Below are positions 17,466 to 26,528 of a stretch of DNA of 64,000 nucleotides, in pieces. The position numbers and the translations under genes are program-made. The DNA is from Butyrivibrio proteoclasticus B316 (GTDB lineage Bacteria; Bacillota; Clostridia; Lachnospirales; Lachnospiraceae). The DNA lies in assembly GCF_000145035.1 (NCBI RefSeq), contig NC_014387.1, forward strand, positions 876,276 through 940,275. The letters are read 5' to 3'. The notes beneath the pieces are model-generated. The model ran no database searches. It saw only the letters and a list, made by a program, of their open reading frames with translations, and was not told the DNA's origin. The number at the start of each line of letters is the position of its first letter. The stretch's first letter is position 1.

Positions 17466-19037
17466 ATGTTCAAGAAAAAGAGTGTTTTGGTTTCGACGTT
17501 ATTAGTAGTAGCAATGTCTTTTAACATGATCTCATTCAATTCTTTTGCTGAAGAAGCGCCTGATGAGGAGTCTGAAGTAACATACGTGCTGCCAGAAGCG
17601 CCCGAAGAAGAGACGGAAGTTTTCCCTGAAGAGCCTGTTGTAGCAGAAGAATCTGCAGATCCCGGATACAAGGTTACATTTGCTCTCCTTGAAGATTGGG
17701 GAGATGGATACAATGCAGGTGTTACTATCGAGAATACGAGCGATAGGGTTATCGAAGACTGGAAACTGAGCATGGCCTATGACGCTCCAGATTTTACAAC
17801 AATCTGGAACGGCGTTGTAGAAAGCCATGAAAACGGCGTGTTTGTTATTAATAACTGCGGCTGGAATCAGGATATTCCGGTTGGCGGATCTGTATTCTTT
17901 GGATTCAGCGTTGGTGCAGCTTTTAATGGCGAACCCACTGATTTTAAAAACCTGAATGCCAAGACAGATACGCAAGAAGAAGACTACACAGTCACTTATG
18001 AAGTTATAGCAGACTGGGGGGCAGGCTTCACAGGCCAGGTAACTATCACGAACAATACTGACAAGACTATTGAGGACTGGGGACTTGAATTTGATTTTGC
18101 CAATGAAATCACACAGATATGGAACGGCATTATCGAACAGCACGAGAACGGAAGATATGTTATAAAGAATGCAGTTTACAATCAGAATATTCCGGCAGGA
18201 GAATCTGTATCTTTCGGATTCAACGTAGTTGCTCCCTGGGATAATCCCGATGTTACAGTAGATTCCTCCGCGCAGATAAATGACTATGTGCTGACCAAGT
18301 ATTCAGAAGAGGCTGAAGCACTTATTCTCGCAATCTATGGACGTGTTATACATGCTGTAAACGGATCTTCAATTGAAGGTGCTGTTGTAAGGCTTCGTGA
18401 AGGTAAAGACAATCAGGAAGGTGACTTCATTGCAGAAGCAGTCTCAACTGAAAATGGAGATGTACAGTTTGCTGTAAAGGAAGGAGATTACACTGCAGAA
18501 GTATCAATCGATGGTTTCATTACCGGATACTTTAACGTTACCGCAGTGGAGCAGGAATCAATAGAACCTGTAATAATGGCTATTTCACCGGTGCTTCCTG
18601 AAGGACAGTACAGAATAGTACTCACATGGAATCCTACTCCCAAAGATCTGGATTCGCATCTGGATATTTATGGGGAGGATGGTGGAAAGGTCGCCAGCGT
18701 TTTCTACAGTAAGAAAAAACTTAGCAGCAACGGCGAAGTTGTAGCAACTTTAGATGTTGATAATACCCGCGGATTAGGACCGGAAACTATAACTATAGAT
18801 ATCGACAACGAATATTTTAAAGGAAAAACGCTTAAGTATGTTGCCTATAACTACAGCCGCACCCCTGTGATAACAGAATCAGGAGCAACCGTCAACGTAT
18901 ACAAGGGAAGCGTTCTTGTGGACACATTTGAAGTTCCTACAAGCGGCAGCGGTAATGCATGGTATGTATTTGATATTGACGCAGATGGGGTTCATGAAGT
19001 GAACGAATTGATTCAATACAGTTACAGTAATACATAA
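17466..19037 (+). CDS. Secreted non-catalytic protein with two CBM2-like modules
   Basis: 523 residues with a signal peptide ending near SFNSFAEE, then an acidic Glu/Pro/Val linker. Two homologous modules follow at about residues 62-160 and 175-265. Both share WGxGYNA/WGAGFTG, NxSDRxIEDW, a TTIWNGV/TQIWNGI strand, an ENG turn, and FGF near the end, a CBM2-like carbohydrate-binding pattern. Residues about 290-375 resemble a carboxypeptidase regulatory-like beta-sandwich. The C-terminus (VLTWNPTPKDLDSHLDIYG onward) resembles the YfaP/DUF2135 domain. No glycosidase domain or surface anchor is visible. It probably binds plant polysaccharide outside the cell, possibly presenting the neighbouring xylanase; that role is inference. 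Confidence 0.75.
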   Translation: MFKKKSVLVSTLLVVAMSFNMISFNSFAEEAPDEESEVTYVLPEAPEEETEVFPEEPVVAEESADPGYKVTFALLEDWGDGYNAGVTIENTSDRVIEDWKLSMAYDAPDFTTIWNGVVESHENGVFVINNCGWNQDIPVGGSVFFGFSVGAAFNGEPTDFKNLNAKTDTQEEDYTVTYEVIADWGAGFTGQVTITNNTDKTIEDWGLEFDFANEITQIWNGIIEQHENGRYVIKNAVYNQNIPAGESVSFGFNVVAPWDNPDVTVDSSAQINDYVLTKYSEEAEALILAIYGRVIHAVNGSSIEGAVVRLREGKDNQEGDFIAEAVSTENGDVQFAVKEGDYTAEVSIDGFITGYFNVTAVEQESIEPVIMAISPVLPEGQYRIVLTWNPTPKDLDSHLDIYGEDGGKVASVFYSKKKLSSNGEVVATLDVDNTRGLGPETITIDIDNEYFKGKTLKYVAYNYSRTPVITESGATVNVYKGSVLVDTFEVPTSGSGNAWYVFDIDADGVHEVNELIQYSYSNT

Positions 19038-19046
19038 GACTTTAAG

Positions 19047-19080
19047 GTGGCTGTCGCACTAATGCGACAGCCACTTTTTG
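19047..19080 (+). terminator. Rho-independent terminator after the CBM protein gene
   Basis: Perfect 12-bp stem GTGGCTGTCGCA (19047-19058) / TGCGACAGCCAC (19063-19074), CTAA loop, then TTTTT. The xylanase therefore has its own promoter in the remaining part of the 315-bp gap. Confidence 0.93.
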
Positions 19081-19221
19081 TCTTAGGCATTGAGATATTT
19101 ATCGCCTTTGCTGTCTTTATTTTTTATGACACTGCCATTAATGCGAAAACTGTAGCGAAAAACCACTAGGTAATTGTACATAATATACAGTTATTTTTAT
19201 GAATATTTGTAAATTATTAAA

Positions 19222-19252
19222 ATATTACAAAAAATGTTACAAATTTCGCAAT
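19222..19252 (+). promoter_or_regulatory. Upstream motif shared with the CBM protein gene (copy 2)
   Basis: ATATTACAAAAAATGTTACA followed by AATTTCGCAAT, about 100 bp before the xylanase start, closely parallel to 17314-17345. This is a candidate binding site for a common regulator. Confidence 0.4.
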
Positions 19253-19352
19253 AAATGTGAAACAACGCGCAATTTATGGGAAGTGCAACCGTAACATTAT
19301 TGCTATGATGATGTTGCTCGAGCGAAAAAACGAATATGGAAAGGGGTCAAGT

Positions 19353-22300
19353 ATGAAAAAACGTTTAGCGGTAGCACTTTGCCTGATGCTGTTTGGGGGA
19401 GCGGTAATCGGAAATAGTGTTGACGTACAGGCGGCTAGTGTAGTAAATGGCAGCTATGTAAAAGCTGACAATGAGAACAACCCGCTTGTAACACAGAACT
19501 ACGGCGCAGACCCGGGAGTACTTGTGTATAATGACACTGTTTACGTTTACACAACAAACGACACTCAGGAGTTTGCAGGCAACAACGAAAACACTTATGG
19601 TAAGATCAACACACTTAATTGCTACTCATCCAAGGATATGGTCAACTGGACAGACCATGGCAGTTTCAAGATCGCTGGAAGTAGCGGTGCAGCAAAATGG
19701 GCATCCAATTCATGGGCACCATGTATTGCAACCAAGAAGATCAATGGTAAAGACAAGTTTTTCCTTTATTTTGCCAACAATGGCGGCGGAATCGGTGTTT
19801 TGACAGCAGATTCACCTACAGGACCTTGGTCAGATCCTATAGGAAGAGCACTTGTAAACGGCAGCACACCTGGAGCAAGTGGAGTTGTATGGATGTTTGA
19901 TCCTGCAGTACTTGTTGATTCAGACGGTACAGGCTATCTTTACTTTGGCGGCGGTGTTCCTAACGGACAGGCTGCACATCCCAAGACAGCTCGAGTTATC
20001 AAACTTGGCAGCAACATGATCTCTACATCAGGTTCTGCTGTAACAATTGATGCACCTTATCTTTTTGAGGATTCAGGCATCAACAAGATTGGAAATACCT
20101 ATTACTATTCATACTGTTCTAACTGGAATTGCGCAAACGGCTTTAATAACGCAGCTATAGAATATATGACAAGCTCAAGCCCTATGGGACCTTTCACATA
20201 TCAGGGCGAGATCATGAAGAACCCCGGAGTATTCTTCTCAGGTTCTACAGGCAATAACCACCACATGATCTTTGAGTTCAAGGGCAGCTACTACATGGCT
20301 TATCACACAAGATCTGTTGAGTCTAAGGTTATCGGTAAGAGCCTTGGCTACAGAACAACACAGATCGATAAGATCAATGTATCAGGCGGCAGGATTAGCT
20401 CACTTACACCTTCAATGTCAGGTGTTTCACAGCTTTCATATGTAAATCCTTATGAGGCTGTTCAGGCTGAGACAATGTTTACACAGAGCGGAATCGGTGT
20501 TCAGGGTAACGGCGATGGTGTTGCCTGGGTAAACAACATTTCAAATGGCGATTACACCAAGGTTAAGGGTGTTAATTTCTCCAATGGACTTGGATCTATC
20601 ACTGTTAATGTTAACAGCAGAGGTTCAGGAACAGTTCAGGTTAGAGAGAATAGCCCAAGCGGAAACCTCCTTGGAACGATCAATCTTTCTAATACAAATG
20701 GTAAAAATGCTGATTTCACAGGCACAATGAAGAATGTTTCAGGTGTCAAGAATATCTGCTTTGTATTCAACGGAAACTTTGAGTTTGATTACTGGAAGGC
20801 TCAGGCTCCAGGAGAGGCAGCAGGCGGAAATCAGGGCGGCAATGAGAATCAGGGCAATACAGGAAATCAGGGCGGCAACCAGGGTAACACAGGCAACCAG
20901 TCAAGCGACAATAAGGTTGAATGTGAGAACATGACCAGAAGTGGTCAGTATGCAGGCGTTATCAGCAGCCCATTCAATGGTGTGGCTCTTTATGCTAACA
21001 ACGATACTGTAAGCTTTGATCAGTATTTTGCTTATGATACACACAACGTAACACTTCGCGGATGCTCTAACAACAGCAACATGGCCAAGGTTGTTCTCAA
21101 GATAGGTGGAGAAGAAAAGGGAACATTCTATTATGGCGATGAGTACCCTGCAGAGTACACAATAGAGAGCGTTAAGCACGGAACCGGTGTTCAGACTGTA
21201 GAACTTACAATTACATCAGATGATGGAACATGGGATGCATATGTTGATTACCTCACATGGGGCAATGGATCAGGATCATCTCAGGGTAACACAGGCAACC
21301 AGGGTGGAAACCAGGGTAACACAGGAAATCAGGGCGGCAATCAGGGCAACACAGGAAATCAGGGACAGGTTGTAGAAGCCAACCTCCGCAATACCTATGG
21401 TGCTCAGTATGGCTACTCAGGAACATGTATCAACCTTTACCAGCTCAGAGATGCCGGACAGCTTAACTTCCTCAAGACACATTACAACAGCATCACTCTT
21501 GAGAATGAGATGAAGCCTGATGCACTTCTTGGCGGCTCTGCAAGACTTATTTCTGTAAATGATGCTAAGAGCAGAGGATATTACATCCCTGACGGATACA
21601 GCGAGCAGTATGTTCCACAGATCAACTTCAATACAGTTGATGAAGTTATGAAGATCTGCTATCAGAACGGCCTTAAGATGAGAGCTCATACACTTGTATG
21701 GCATTCACAGACACCTAGCTGGTTCTTTAGAAACGGCTATTCAGGAAATGGCGGATTTGTAAACCAGTCTACAATGGACAAGCGTCTTGAGATGTATGTC
21801 AAGACAGTTATGAACCATGTTTACAACAGCCAGTATGGCTCTGTAGTATATGCATGGGACGTAGCAAACGAAGTTATTCATGCAAACAACTCAGGTTGGG
21901 AAGCTGTTTACGGCAACAACAGAACAAATGCAACTTATGTTAAAAAAGCTTTCAACTATGCGTATGATTGCCTTGAGTACTTCAAACTTACAGATTCAGT
22001 TAAGCTCTTTTACAATGATTACAATACATACATGGAAGTTAACAATGTGATCAAGCTTGTTAACTACATCAACCAGGGTAAAAAAGTTTGCGCAGGTGTT
22101 GGTATGCAGTCTCACCTCGGAACAGGCTTCCCTTCAGTTGATTATTACACAACAGCACTTAGATCATTCTTAAATGCTGGATTTGAAGTTCAGATCACAG
22201 AGATGGATATCACCAACAAGGGTGACAGCGATATGGCAACATATGCTTACAATCTCTTCAAGAACATCAACAGCCTCAAGAAGAATGGTGGCAAGATCAC

Positions 22301-23441
22301 AAGTATCACATGGTGGGGACTTTCAGATCAGACAACATGGATTAGCAACTCAGCTCCACTTCTGTTCTCAAGACCTGGCACACCTAAGCAGGCTTATAAC
22401 AAGGTAATCCAGGCTTATACAGAGACCTTTGGTCAGCCTACAGCAGGCGGCGGATCAAATACACCAGAGATCAATCCTGATCCTTCAGGAAATCAGGGTG
22501 GAAACCAGGGCGGATCACAGGAACAGACACCTGTTGTAAATGAGAATTCAACTGCACGTATTGAAGATGGCTGGTACTATATCAAGGGTGTTCAGTCTCA
22601 GAAGTACCTCACAGTTGAGGGCAACAAGGCAGATGGTTGGAACAGTGTTATTATCAGTTCAGGATCAGGTGTAGATGGCCAGAAGTGGTATGTTTCAAAC
22701 GTATCTGATGGCTACATCACTCTTACCAGCAAGCTTGGAAATATCATGATGGACGTAGCTAATGGTGAGGATACTGATGGTGCTAATGTTGGTACATATC
22801 AGGGATATGGCGGAGATGCTCAGCAGTTTATAGTTAAGAACACTGCTAATTCCGGATATTACACAATTGGAACTAAGGCTTCAGGAGCAAGCAAGTATCT
22901 TGATTGCTACGAGAAGAAGACAGATGATGGCACAAACGTAGTTCAGTGGACATACAATGGAAATCCTAACCAGCAGTGGCAGTTTGAGAAGGTTAAGGAT
23001 GAGACAGCTCAGCCTGGCGAAGGTGGAAACACAGGAAGTGGCGAGCAGACAGATCCAAGCCAGGGTTCAGGCGAACAGGGTCAGACAGATCCAGGCCAGG
23101 GCGGACAGCAGGAAGATCCTAATCAGGGTCAGACAGATCCTACTCCTGTAGGAACAGGGCTCGAGCTTACATATTCAATCAATAGCTGGGGCTCAGGCTA
23201 TCAGGTTAGCTACAAGATCACAAACAGCACAGGCAATGCTGTTAACACATGGACTCTTAAGATTGCCAAGGATCAGCTCAATATTGATTCCAGCTGGAAT
23301 GTAAATGTTAAGACAGATGGCAATTACTATGTGATCACACCTGTAGACTGGAACAGCTACATTGCAAATGGCCAGAGTATCGAATTTGGTTCTCTTGGCG
23401 TAGGACAGGTAGGTAATTCTTTCGAGTATACACTTAACTGA
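19353..23441 (+). CDS. Bifunctional GH43-GH10 xylanase with four carbohydrate-binding modules
   Basis: 1362 residues from the ATG at 19353, just after AAAGGGG; the first 27 residues are a clear signal peptide. Domain order: GH43 (about 28-360; YGADPGVLVYNDTVYVY holds the base aspartate, WMFDPAV the second); CBM6 (365-485, NPYEAVQAE start); Gly/Asn/Gln linker; CBM36 (519-640, starting at KVECENMTRSGQYAG, a Ca-dependent xylan binder); linker; GH10 (673-1030, acid/base E840 in DVANEV, nucleophile E950 in QITEMDI); linker; ricin-type CBM13 (1065-1215, QQW repeats); linker; CBM2-like module (1270-1362). GH10 cuts the xylan backbone; GH43 enzymes remove xylose or arabinose. No anchor motif is seen, so it is probably secreted. 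Confidence 0.93.
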   Translation: MKKRLAVALCLMLFGGAVIGNSVDVQAASVVNGSYVKADNENNPLVTQNYGADPGVLVYNDTVYVYTTNDTQEFAGNNENTYGKINTLNCYSSKDMVNWTDHGSFKIAGSSGAAKWASNSWAPCIATKKINGKDKFFLYFANNGGGIGVLTADSPTGPWSDPIGRALVNGSTPGASGVVWMFDPAVLVDSDGTGYLYFGGGVPNGQAAHPKTARVIKLGSNMISTSGSAVTIDAPYLFEDSGINKIGNTYYYSYCSNWNCANGFNNAAIEYMTSSSPMGPFTYQGEIMKNPGVFFSGSTGNNHHMIFEFKGSYYMAYHTRSVESKVIGKSLGYRTTQIDKINVSGGRISSLTPSMSGVSQLSYVNPYEAVQAETMFTQSGIGVQGNGDGVAWVNNISNGDYTKVKGVNFSNGLGSITVNVNSRGSGTVQVRENSPSGNLLGTINLSNTNGKNADFTGTMKNVSGVKNICFVFNGNFEFDYWKAQAPGEAAGGNQGGNENQGNTGNQGGNQGNTGNQSSDNKVECENMTRSGQYAGVISSPFNGVALYANNDTVSFDQYFAYDTHNVTLRGCSNNSNMAKVVLKIGGEEKGTFYYGDEYPAEYTIESVKHGTGVQTVELTITSDDGTWDAYVDYLTWGNGSGSSQGNTGNQGGNQGNTGNQGGNQGNTGNQGQVVEANLRNTYGAQYGYSGTCINLYQLRDAGQLNFLKTHYNSITLENEMKPDALLGGSARLISVNDAKSRGYYIPDGYSEQYVPQINFNTVDEVMKICYQNGLKMRAHTLVWHSQTPSWFFRNGYSGNGGFVNQSTMDKRLEMYVKTVMNHVYNSQYGSVVYAWDVANEVIHANNSGWEAVYGNNRTNATYVKKAFNYAYDCLEYFKLTDSVKLFYNDYNTYMEVNNVIKLVNYINQGKKVCAGVGMQSHLGTGFPSVDYYTTALRSFLNAGFEVQITEMDITNKGDSDMATYAYNLFKNINSLKKNGGKITSITWWGLSDQTTWISNSAPLLFSRPGTPKQAYNKVIQAYTETFGQPTAGGGSNTPEINPDPSGNQGGNQGGSQEQTPVVNENSTARIEDGWYYIKGVQSQKYLTVEGNKADGWNSVIISSGSGVDGQKWYVSNVSDGYITLTSKLGNIMMDVANGEDTDGANVGTYQGYGGDAQQFIVKNTANSGYYTIGTKASGASKYLDCYEKKTDDGTNVVQWTYNGNPNQQWQFEKVKDETAQPGEGGNTGSGEQTDPSQGSGEQGQTDPGQGGQQEDPNQGQTDPTPVGTGLELTYSINSWGSGYQVSYKITNSTGNAVNTWTLKIAKDQLNIDSSWNVNVKTDGNYYVITPVDWNSYIANGQSIEFGSLGVGQVGNSFEYTLN

Positions 23442-23586
23442 TTGAAGAATCAGAACTAAAAGTATTTAAATCAAGGGATACTGAGGTTAAATATCAGAAT
23501 TAAAGATATTTAGTTAGAGGTATTAGATTTAAAAACTTAGATTAGTACATCAGTATTAAAAACATTAGAAATAAGGCATAATTTAC

Positions 23587-23620
23587 GGGCCGATGCGGTT
23601 ATGACTGCATCGGCCCTTTA
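23587..23620 (+). terminator. Terminator hairpin after the xylanase
   Basis: Perfect 10-bp stem GGGCCGATGC (23587-23596) / GCATCGGCCC (23607-23616), then TTTA. The 145 bp before it are AT-rich with nothing recognised. Confidence 0.75.
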
Positions 23621-23728
23621 TAACGTTATTGTATATTGTGGCTTGTATAGTGTTTCTGAACCTTGTTTTGCCCGAAAAAGATATTTTTTTAGAATCGGGT
23701 AAAAGACAAAAGAAGACAATAGAAGAAA

Positions 23729-24379
23729 TCATAGATACACCAGCAAAAGAGATACCGCATTAGCGCAGATATGAGCTATCACAGGGACTGAGAATCGGCG
23801 GTAAACAGCGTAGCTATATGTAATAACAAGTCCCATTATGACTGCATATACGCCTTGAACCAGATTTCCATGGTATATTCCAAATAAAAGAGCTGTAGCC
23901 CAAACAGCAATATGAGCTTGCTTTGTAAGTTGGGAGAGGTGACTAAAAATTAAACTATAACTATTGTCGTCGAATTCTTTTCTTTCTCGATATCCGTCCA
24001 CACTATCTTCAGATTCAACTGATGGTGACACGGACTCAACGTATAGAAAATCCATAAATGTATCTGTTTTCATAAGAATTTCAGGAATAGTAAAGCGATT
24101 TCTGTAGCGTTTAGGATCTTTAACCAGTAAAAGGACGAACAATATAAGATTGAATAGGACATATCTAAAGATAGCTTCCTCGAATAACGGTGAAACAAAG
24201 CAGTATTCCATCAAAGCATCAACAAGTGTTTTGTGCCCGTAAAACTGATGCTCTGCTATTTCACGATAAGAAGCGTTATCAGTAAGACCAAGCTGGTTAA
24301 AAAGAAATGTCAAAATCAGCGTACAGCCAATGCTGATCAGTATAACTTCTATGTAATTTATGATTGAAACTTTCCTCAT
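23729..24379 (-). CDS. CPBP-family intramembrane metalloprotease
   Basis: 216-residue membrane protein with about five to six hydrophobic segments. It carries all three CPBP/CAAX-protease signatures in order: EExxxR (FEEAIFRYV), FxxxH (FGIYHGN) and HxxxN (AHICAN). These residues bind the catalytic metal inside the membrane. A polar insertion of about 45 residues (SVSPSVESEDSVDG region) separates the second hydrophobic block from the rest and is unusual for the short members. Bacterial CPBP proteins are often linked to bacteriocin self-immunity or processing, but no bacteriocin gene is visible here, so the substrate is unknown. It stands alone, divergent from the cyclophilin gene. Confidence 0.82.
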   Translation of the reverse strand: MRKVSIINYIEVILISIGCTLILTFLFNQLGLTDNASYREIAEHQFYGHKTLVDALMEYCFVSPLFEEAIFRYVLFNLILFVLLLVKDPKRYRNRFTIPEILMKTDTFMDFLYVESVSPSVESEDSVDGYRERKEFDDNSYSLIFSHLSQLTKQAHIAVWATALLFGIYHGNLVQGVYAVIMGLVITYSYAVYRRFSVPVIAHICANAVSLLLVYL

Positions 24380-24479
24380 TTTAGTCAGACCTTTTCGTTT
24401 GTGTGCCCAATGAACCTACATATTAACTGAGCCCAGAATACAATATCCGGATAATTCTAGATACACTATATAATACTAT

Positions 24480-24555
24480 CATCTTACACCCAAATCAGCA
24501 TGATTAAACAGCTATGACATCTTATACCCCAATATGCATGGTTATACACCTATGA
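24480..24555. repeat. 38-bp tandem duplication upstream of the protease gene
   Basis: Two adjacent imperfect 38-bp units, 24480-24517 and 24518-24555, both beginning CATCTTA and ending CTATGA, with GCATG at matching positions. They run into repeat copy B. Confidence 0.7.
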
Positions 24556-24590
24556 CTTCTTGCGGGCAAAAGCGGAAGTAATCCGCAAAA
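24551..24590. repeat. Copy B of the ATGACTTCTTGCGG repeat
   Basis: Begins with the same 14 bases, ATGACTTCTTGCGG, as copy A at 2431, followed by AGCGGAA and a matching right side. TTGCGG can pair with CCGCAA (24582-24587). The outer stem seen in copy A is lost. Confidence 0.6.
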
Positions 24591-24620
24591 ATCCTGCTTC
24601 AAAAGAAATATCGGGTATCG

Positions 24621-24685
24621 AGAGTTACTATTCAGACAAAAATGCGCACTATACTGCGCATTTCGTGAGATAATGATTCAGTAAC
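24621..24685. repeat. Palindromic intergenic element, copy 1
   Basis: GTTACT (24624-24629) and AGTAAC (24680-24685) are inverted outer ends. Inside is a perfect 9-bp hairpin AAATGCGCA (24640-24648) / TGCGCATTT (24655-24663). Positions 24621-24680 match 31242-31301 at 53 of 60 bases. This 395-bp gap between the protease and cyclophilin genes also holds the tandem repeat, copy B and the cyclophilin promoter. Confidence 0.85.
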
Positions 24686-24734
24686 TATAGAGAAATAACA
24701 TGTGTATAACATGTGTACTGACATATCAATAACA

Positions 24735-24743
24735 TGCTATAAT
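24735..24743 (+). promoter_or_regulatory. Extended -10 promoter of the cyclophilin gene
   Basis: TGC followed by a perfect TATAAT at 24738-24743, 31 bp before the start codon. No well-spaced -35 is seen, which extended -10 promoters tolerate. Confidence 0.55.
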
Positions 24744-24774
24744 GTAAGCACTTATGTACAAGGAGGAAATTGTA

Positions 24775-25296
24775 ATGGCACAGAACCCAATAGTAACAAT
24801 AACAATGGAAAATGGAGATGTTATCAAGGCTGAGCTCTATCCTGAGATTGCGCCAAACACAGTTAACAACTTCATTTCTCTTATCAATAAGAATTTCTAT
24901 GATGGTCTTATTTTCCATCGCGTTATAAACGGATTCATGCTTCAGGGTGGAGATCCTGAGGGAACTGGAATGGGAGGCCCTGGCTATGATATCAAGGGTG
25001 AGTTCTCTTCAAACGGATTCAAGAATGATCTTAAGCACACAGAGGGTGTTCTTTCTATGGCAAGATCAATGATGCCTGATTCAGCAGGTTCACAGTTCTT
25101 TATCATGCACAAGAAGGCTCCACACCTTGATGGTGACTACGCTGCATTTGGTAAGGTTACAGAGGGAATGGAAATAGTTAATAAAATAGCTGAAGTTGAC
25201 ACTGACTGGAACGATCGCCCTGTAACACCTCAGGTTATGAAGACAGTTACTGTAGAAACATTCGGTGTTGATTATCCGGAACCTGAGAAGGCTTGA
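24775..25296 (+). CDS. Peptidyl-prolyl cis-trans isomerase, cyclophilin type
   Basis: 173 residues starting at the ATG at 24775; an in-frame ATG at 24754 would place the AAGGAGG site inside the coding region and is rejected. The cyclophilin core is complete: VNNFISLINKNFYDGLIFHRVINGFMLQ spans the catalytic arginine (FHRV), followed by QGGDPEGTGMGGPGY, MARSMMPDSAGSQFFI and the AFGKVTEGMEIV strand. The enzyme speeds proline isomerisation during folding. There is no signal peptide, so this is the cytoplasmic form. It has its own promoter and terminator and appears monocistronic. Confidence 0.95.
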   Translation: MAQNPIVTITMENGDVIKAELYPEIAPNTVNNFISLINKNFYDGLIFHRVINGFMLQGGDPEGTGMGGPGYDIKGEFSSNGFKNDLKHTEGVLSMARSMMPDSAGSQFFIMHKKAPHLDGDYAAFGKVTEGMEIVNKIAEVDTDWNDRPVTPQVMKTVTVETFGVDYPEPEKA

Positions 25297-25308
25297 TCAG
25301 TTTTATAA

Positions 25309-25352
25309 CGCATGCCGTTTTGTCGTAAGACATTTTACGGCATGCGCTTTTT
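25309..25352 (+). terminator. Terminator after the cyclophilin gene
   Basis: Stem CGCATGCCGT (25309-25318) / ACGGCATGCG (25337-25346), an inner GTC/GAC pairing in the loop, then a T-rich tail. A second GC-rich inverted repeat, GCGCGCC/GGCGCGC, follows at about 25357-25373 without a T-run. Confidence 0.85.
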
Positions 25353-25427
25353 GTTTGCGCGCCATGGGCGCGCTCTAACGAGGAAATTTCTCCGAAATTC
25401 CTAAACATTTATGGGAGAAAAGAGCTT

Positions 25428-26507
25428 ATGGCACAAATAAATGATCCAATGATCATTAACAAGACTAGAATAAAGAACCGTCTTACAATGGCGCCAACTG
25501 TTAAGTTTGACTATGCAGGAGCGGATGGTAAGGTTACGAGGAAACATATAGATCATTATAGAGAGAGGGCAGAGCACGGATGCGGCCTTATCTGTGTTGA
25601 GGCAACTGCTGTAACTCCTGATGGAAGATTTGGTAAGATTCATTTGGGATTATGGAATGACGAGCAGATAGAAGGCCACAAGGCTATCACTGAGGCCTGT
25701 CATGATAATGGAGCTGCGGTAATGATCCAGCTTAATCACACAGGAATAACGTCCAATCCTGAATGCGGAGAGGCAATAGGACCTTCAAGAGTTCCTGTAA
25801 GGGATGGAAGCTCTTTTTCAAAAGAAATGACAGTAGATGAAATCCATAAGATGCAAGACGCCTTTGTTGATGCCGCAATTAGGGCTCAGAAGGCAGGCTA
25901 TTATGGAATCCAGCTTCATGGTTGCCACGGATATCTGATAAATCAGTTTATTTCTAAAAAGACAAACCTTAGAAATGATGAGTATGGTGGAAGCATCACA
26001 AACAGAGCAAGATTTGCTGTAGAAATAATTCACAGGATAAGAGAGGCATGTGGTGAAGATTTCCTTATTTCTATCAGAACAGCAGGAATAGAGCCTGATG
26101 TGAAAACTGCAATCGAAATTGCAGAAGAATATGTTAAGGCGGGCTGCGATTATCTCCAGGTTTCAACTGGTATAGAATGGGATGATCCATCACTTAAGGA
26201 AGATGATTCCAAGCCATATAATAACATTTGTGAACTTGGCATAAGATTCCATGATCATTTCAAGGGACGAGTTCCTGTATCCTGTGTTAATGGGATATAT
26301 GAGCCTGAACTAGCCAAATATCTCGTTGAAAATGACCTTGTAGATACAGTTGATCTTGGAAAAGCCATTCTTGCTGATCCGGCGTTTTGTGAAGCAGTAT
26401 TAGAGGGACGTGAGTATGTGAAATGCCTGCAGTGTCCTAGATGCCAGTACGGACCTGGCATGCCACACAAGTGCCCGGCTGAGATGAAAAGAATAGGTCT
26501 ATTATAG
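25428..26507 (+). CDS. Old yellow enzyme-like FMN oxidoreductase with Fe-S cysteines
   Basis: 359 residues forming an OYE-type TIM barrel: NRLTMAPTVKFDYA near the start, the active-site LNHTG and LHGCHGYLINQFIS segments, and NDEYGGSITNRARF, all typical of NADH:flavin oxidoreductases. The C-terminus has CLQCPRCQYGPGMPHKC, a cysteine cluster fitting a 4Fe-4S site as in 2,4-dienoyl-CoA reductase/BaiCD-type enzymes. Those relatives carry a further FAD/NAD(P) module of about 300 residues, which is missing here, so electrons must come from elsewhere. The substrate is unknown, probably an activated alkene. It is followed closely by a small unknown gene and acylphosphatase. Confidence 0.85.
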   Translation: MAQINDPMIINKTRIKNRLTMAPTVKFDYAGADGKVTRKHIDHYRERAEHGCGLICVEATAVTPDGRFGKIHLGLWNDEQIEGHKAITEACHDNGAAVMIQLNHTGITSNPECGEAIGPSRVPVRDGSSFSKEMTVDEIHKMQDAFVDAAIRAQKAGYYGIQLHGCHGYLINQFISKKTNLRNDEYGGSITNRARFAVEIIHRIREACGEDFLISIRTAGIEPDVKTAIEIAEEYVKAGCDYLQVSTGIEWDDPSLKEDDSKPYNNICELGIRFHDHFKGRVPVSCVNGIYEPELAKYLVENDLVDTVDLGKAILADPAFCEAVLEGREYVKCLQCPRCQYGPGMPHKCPAEMKRIGLL

Positions 26508-26528
26508 ATCTGACAGATGGAGCAGATT

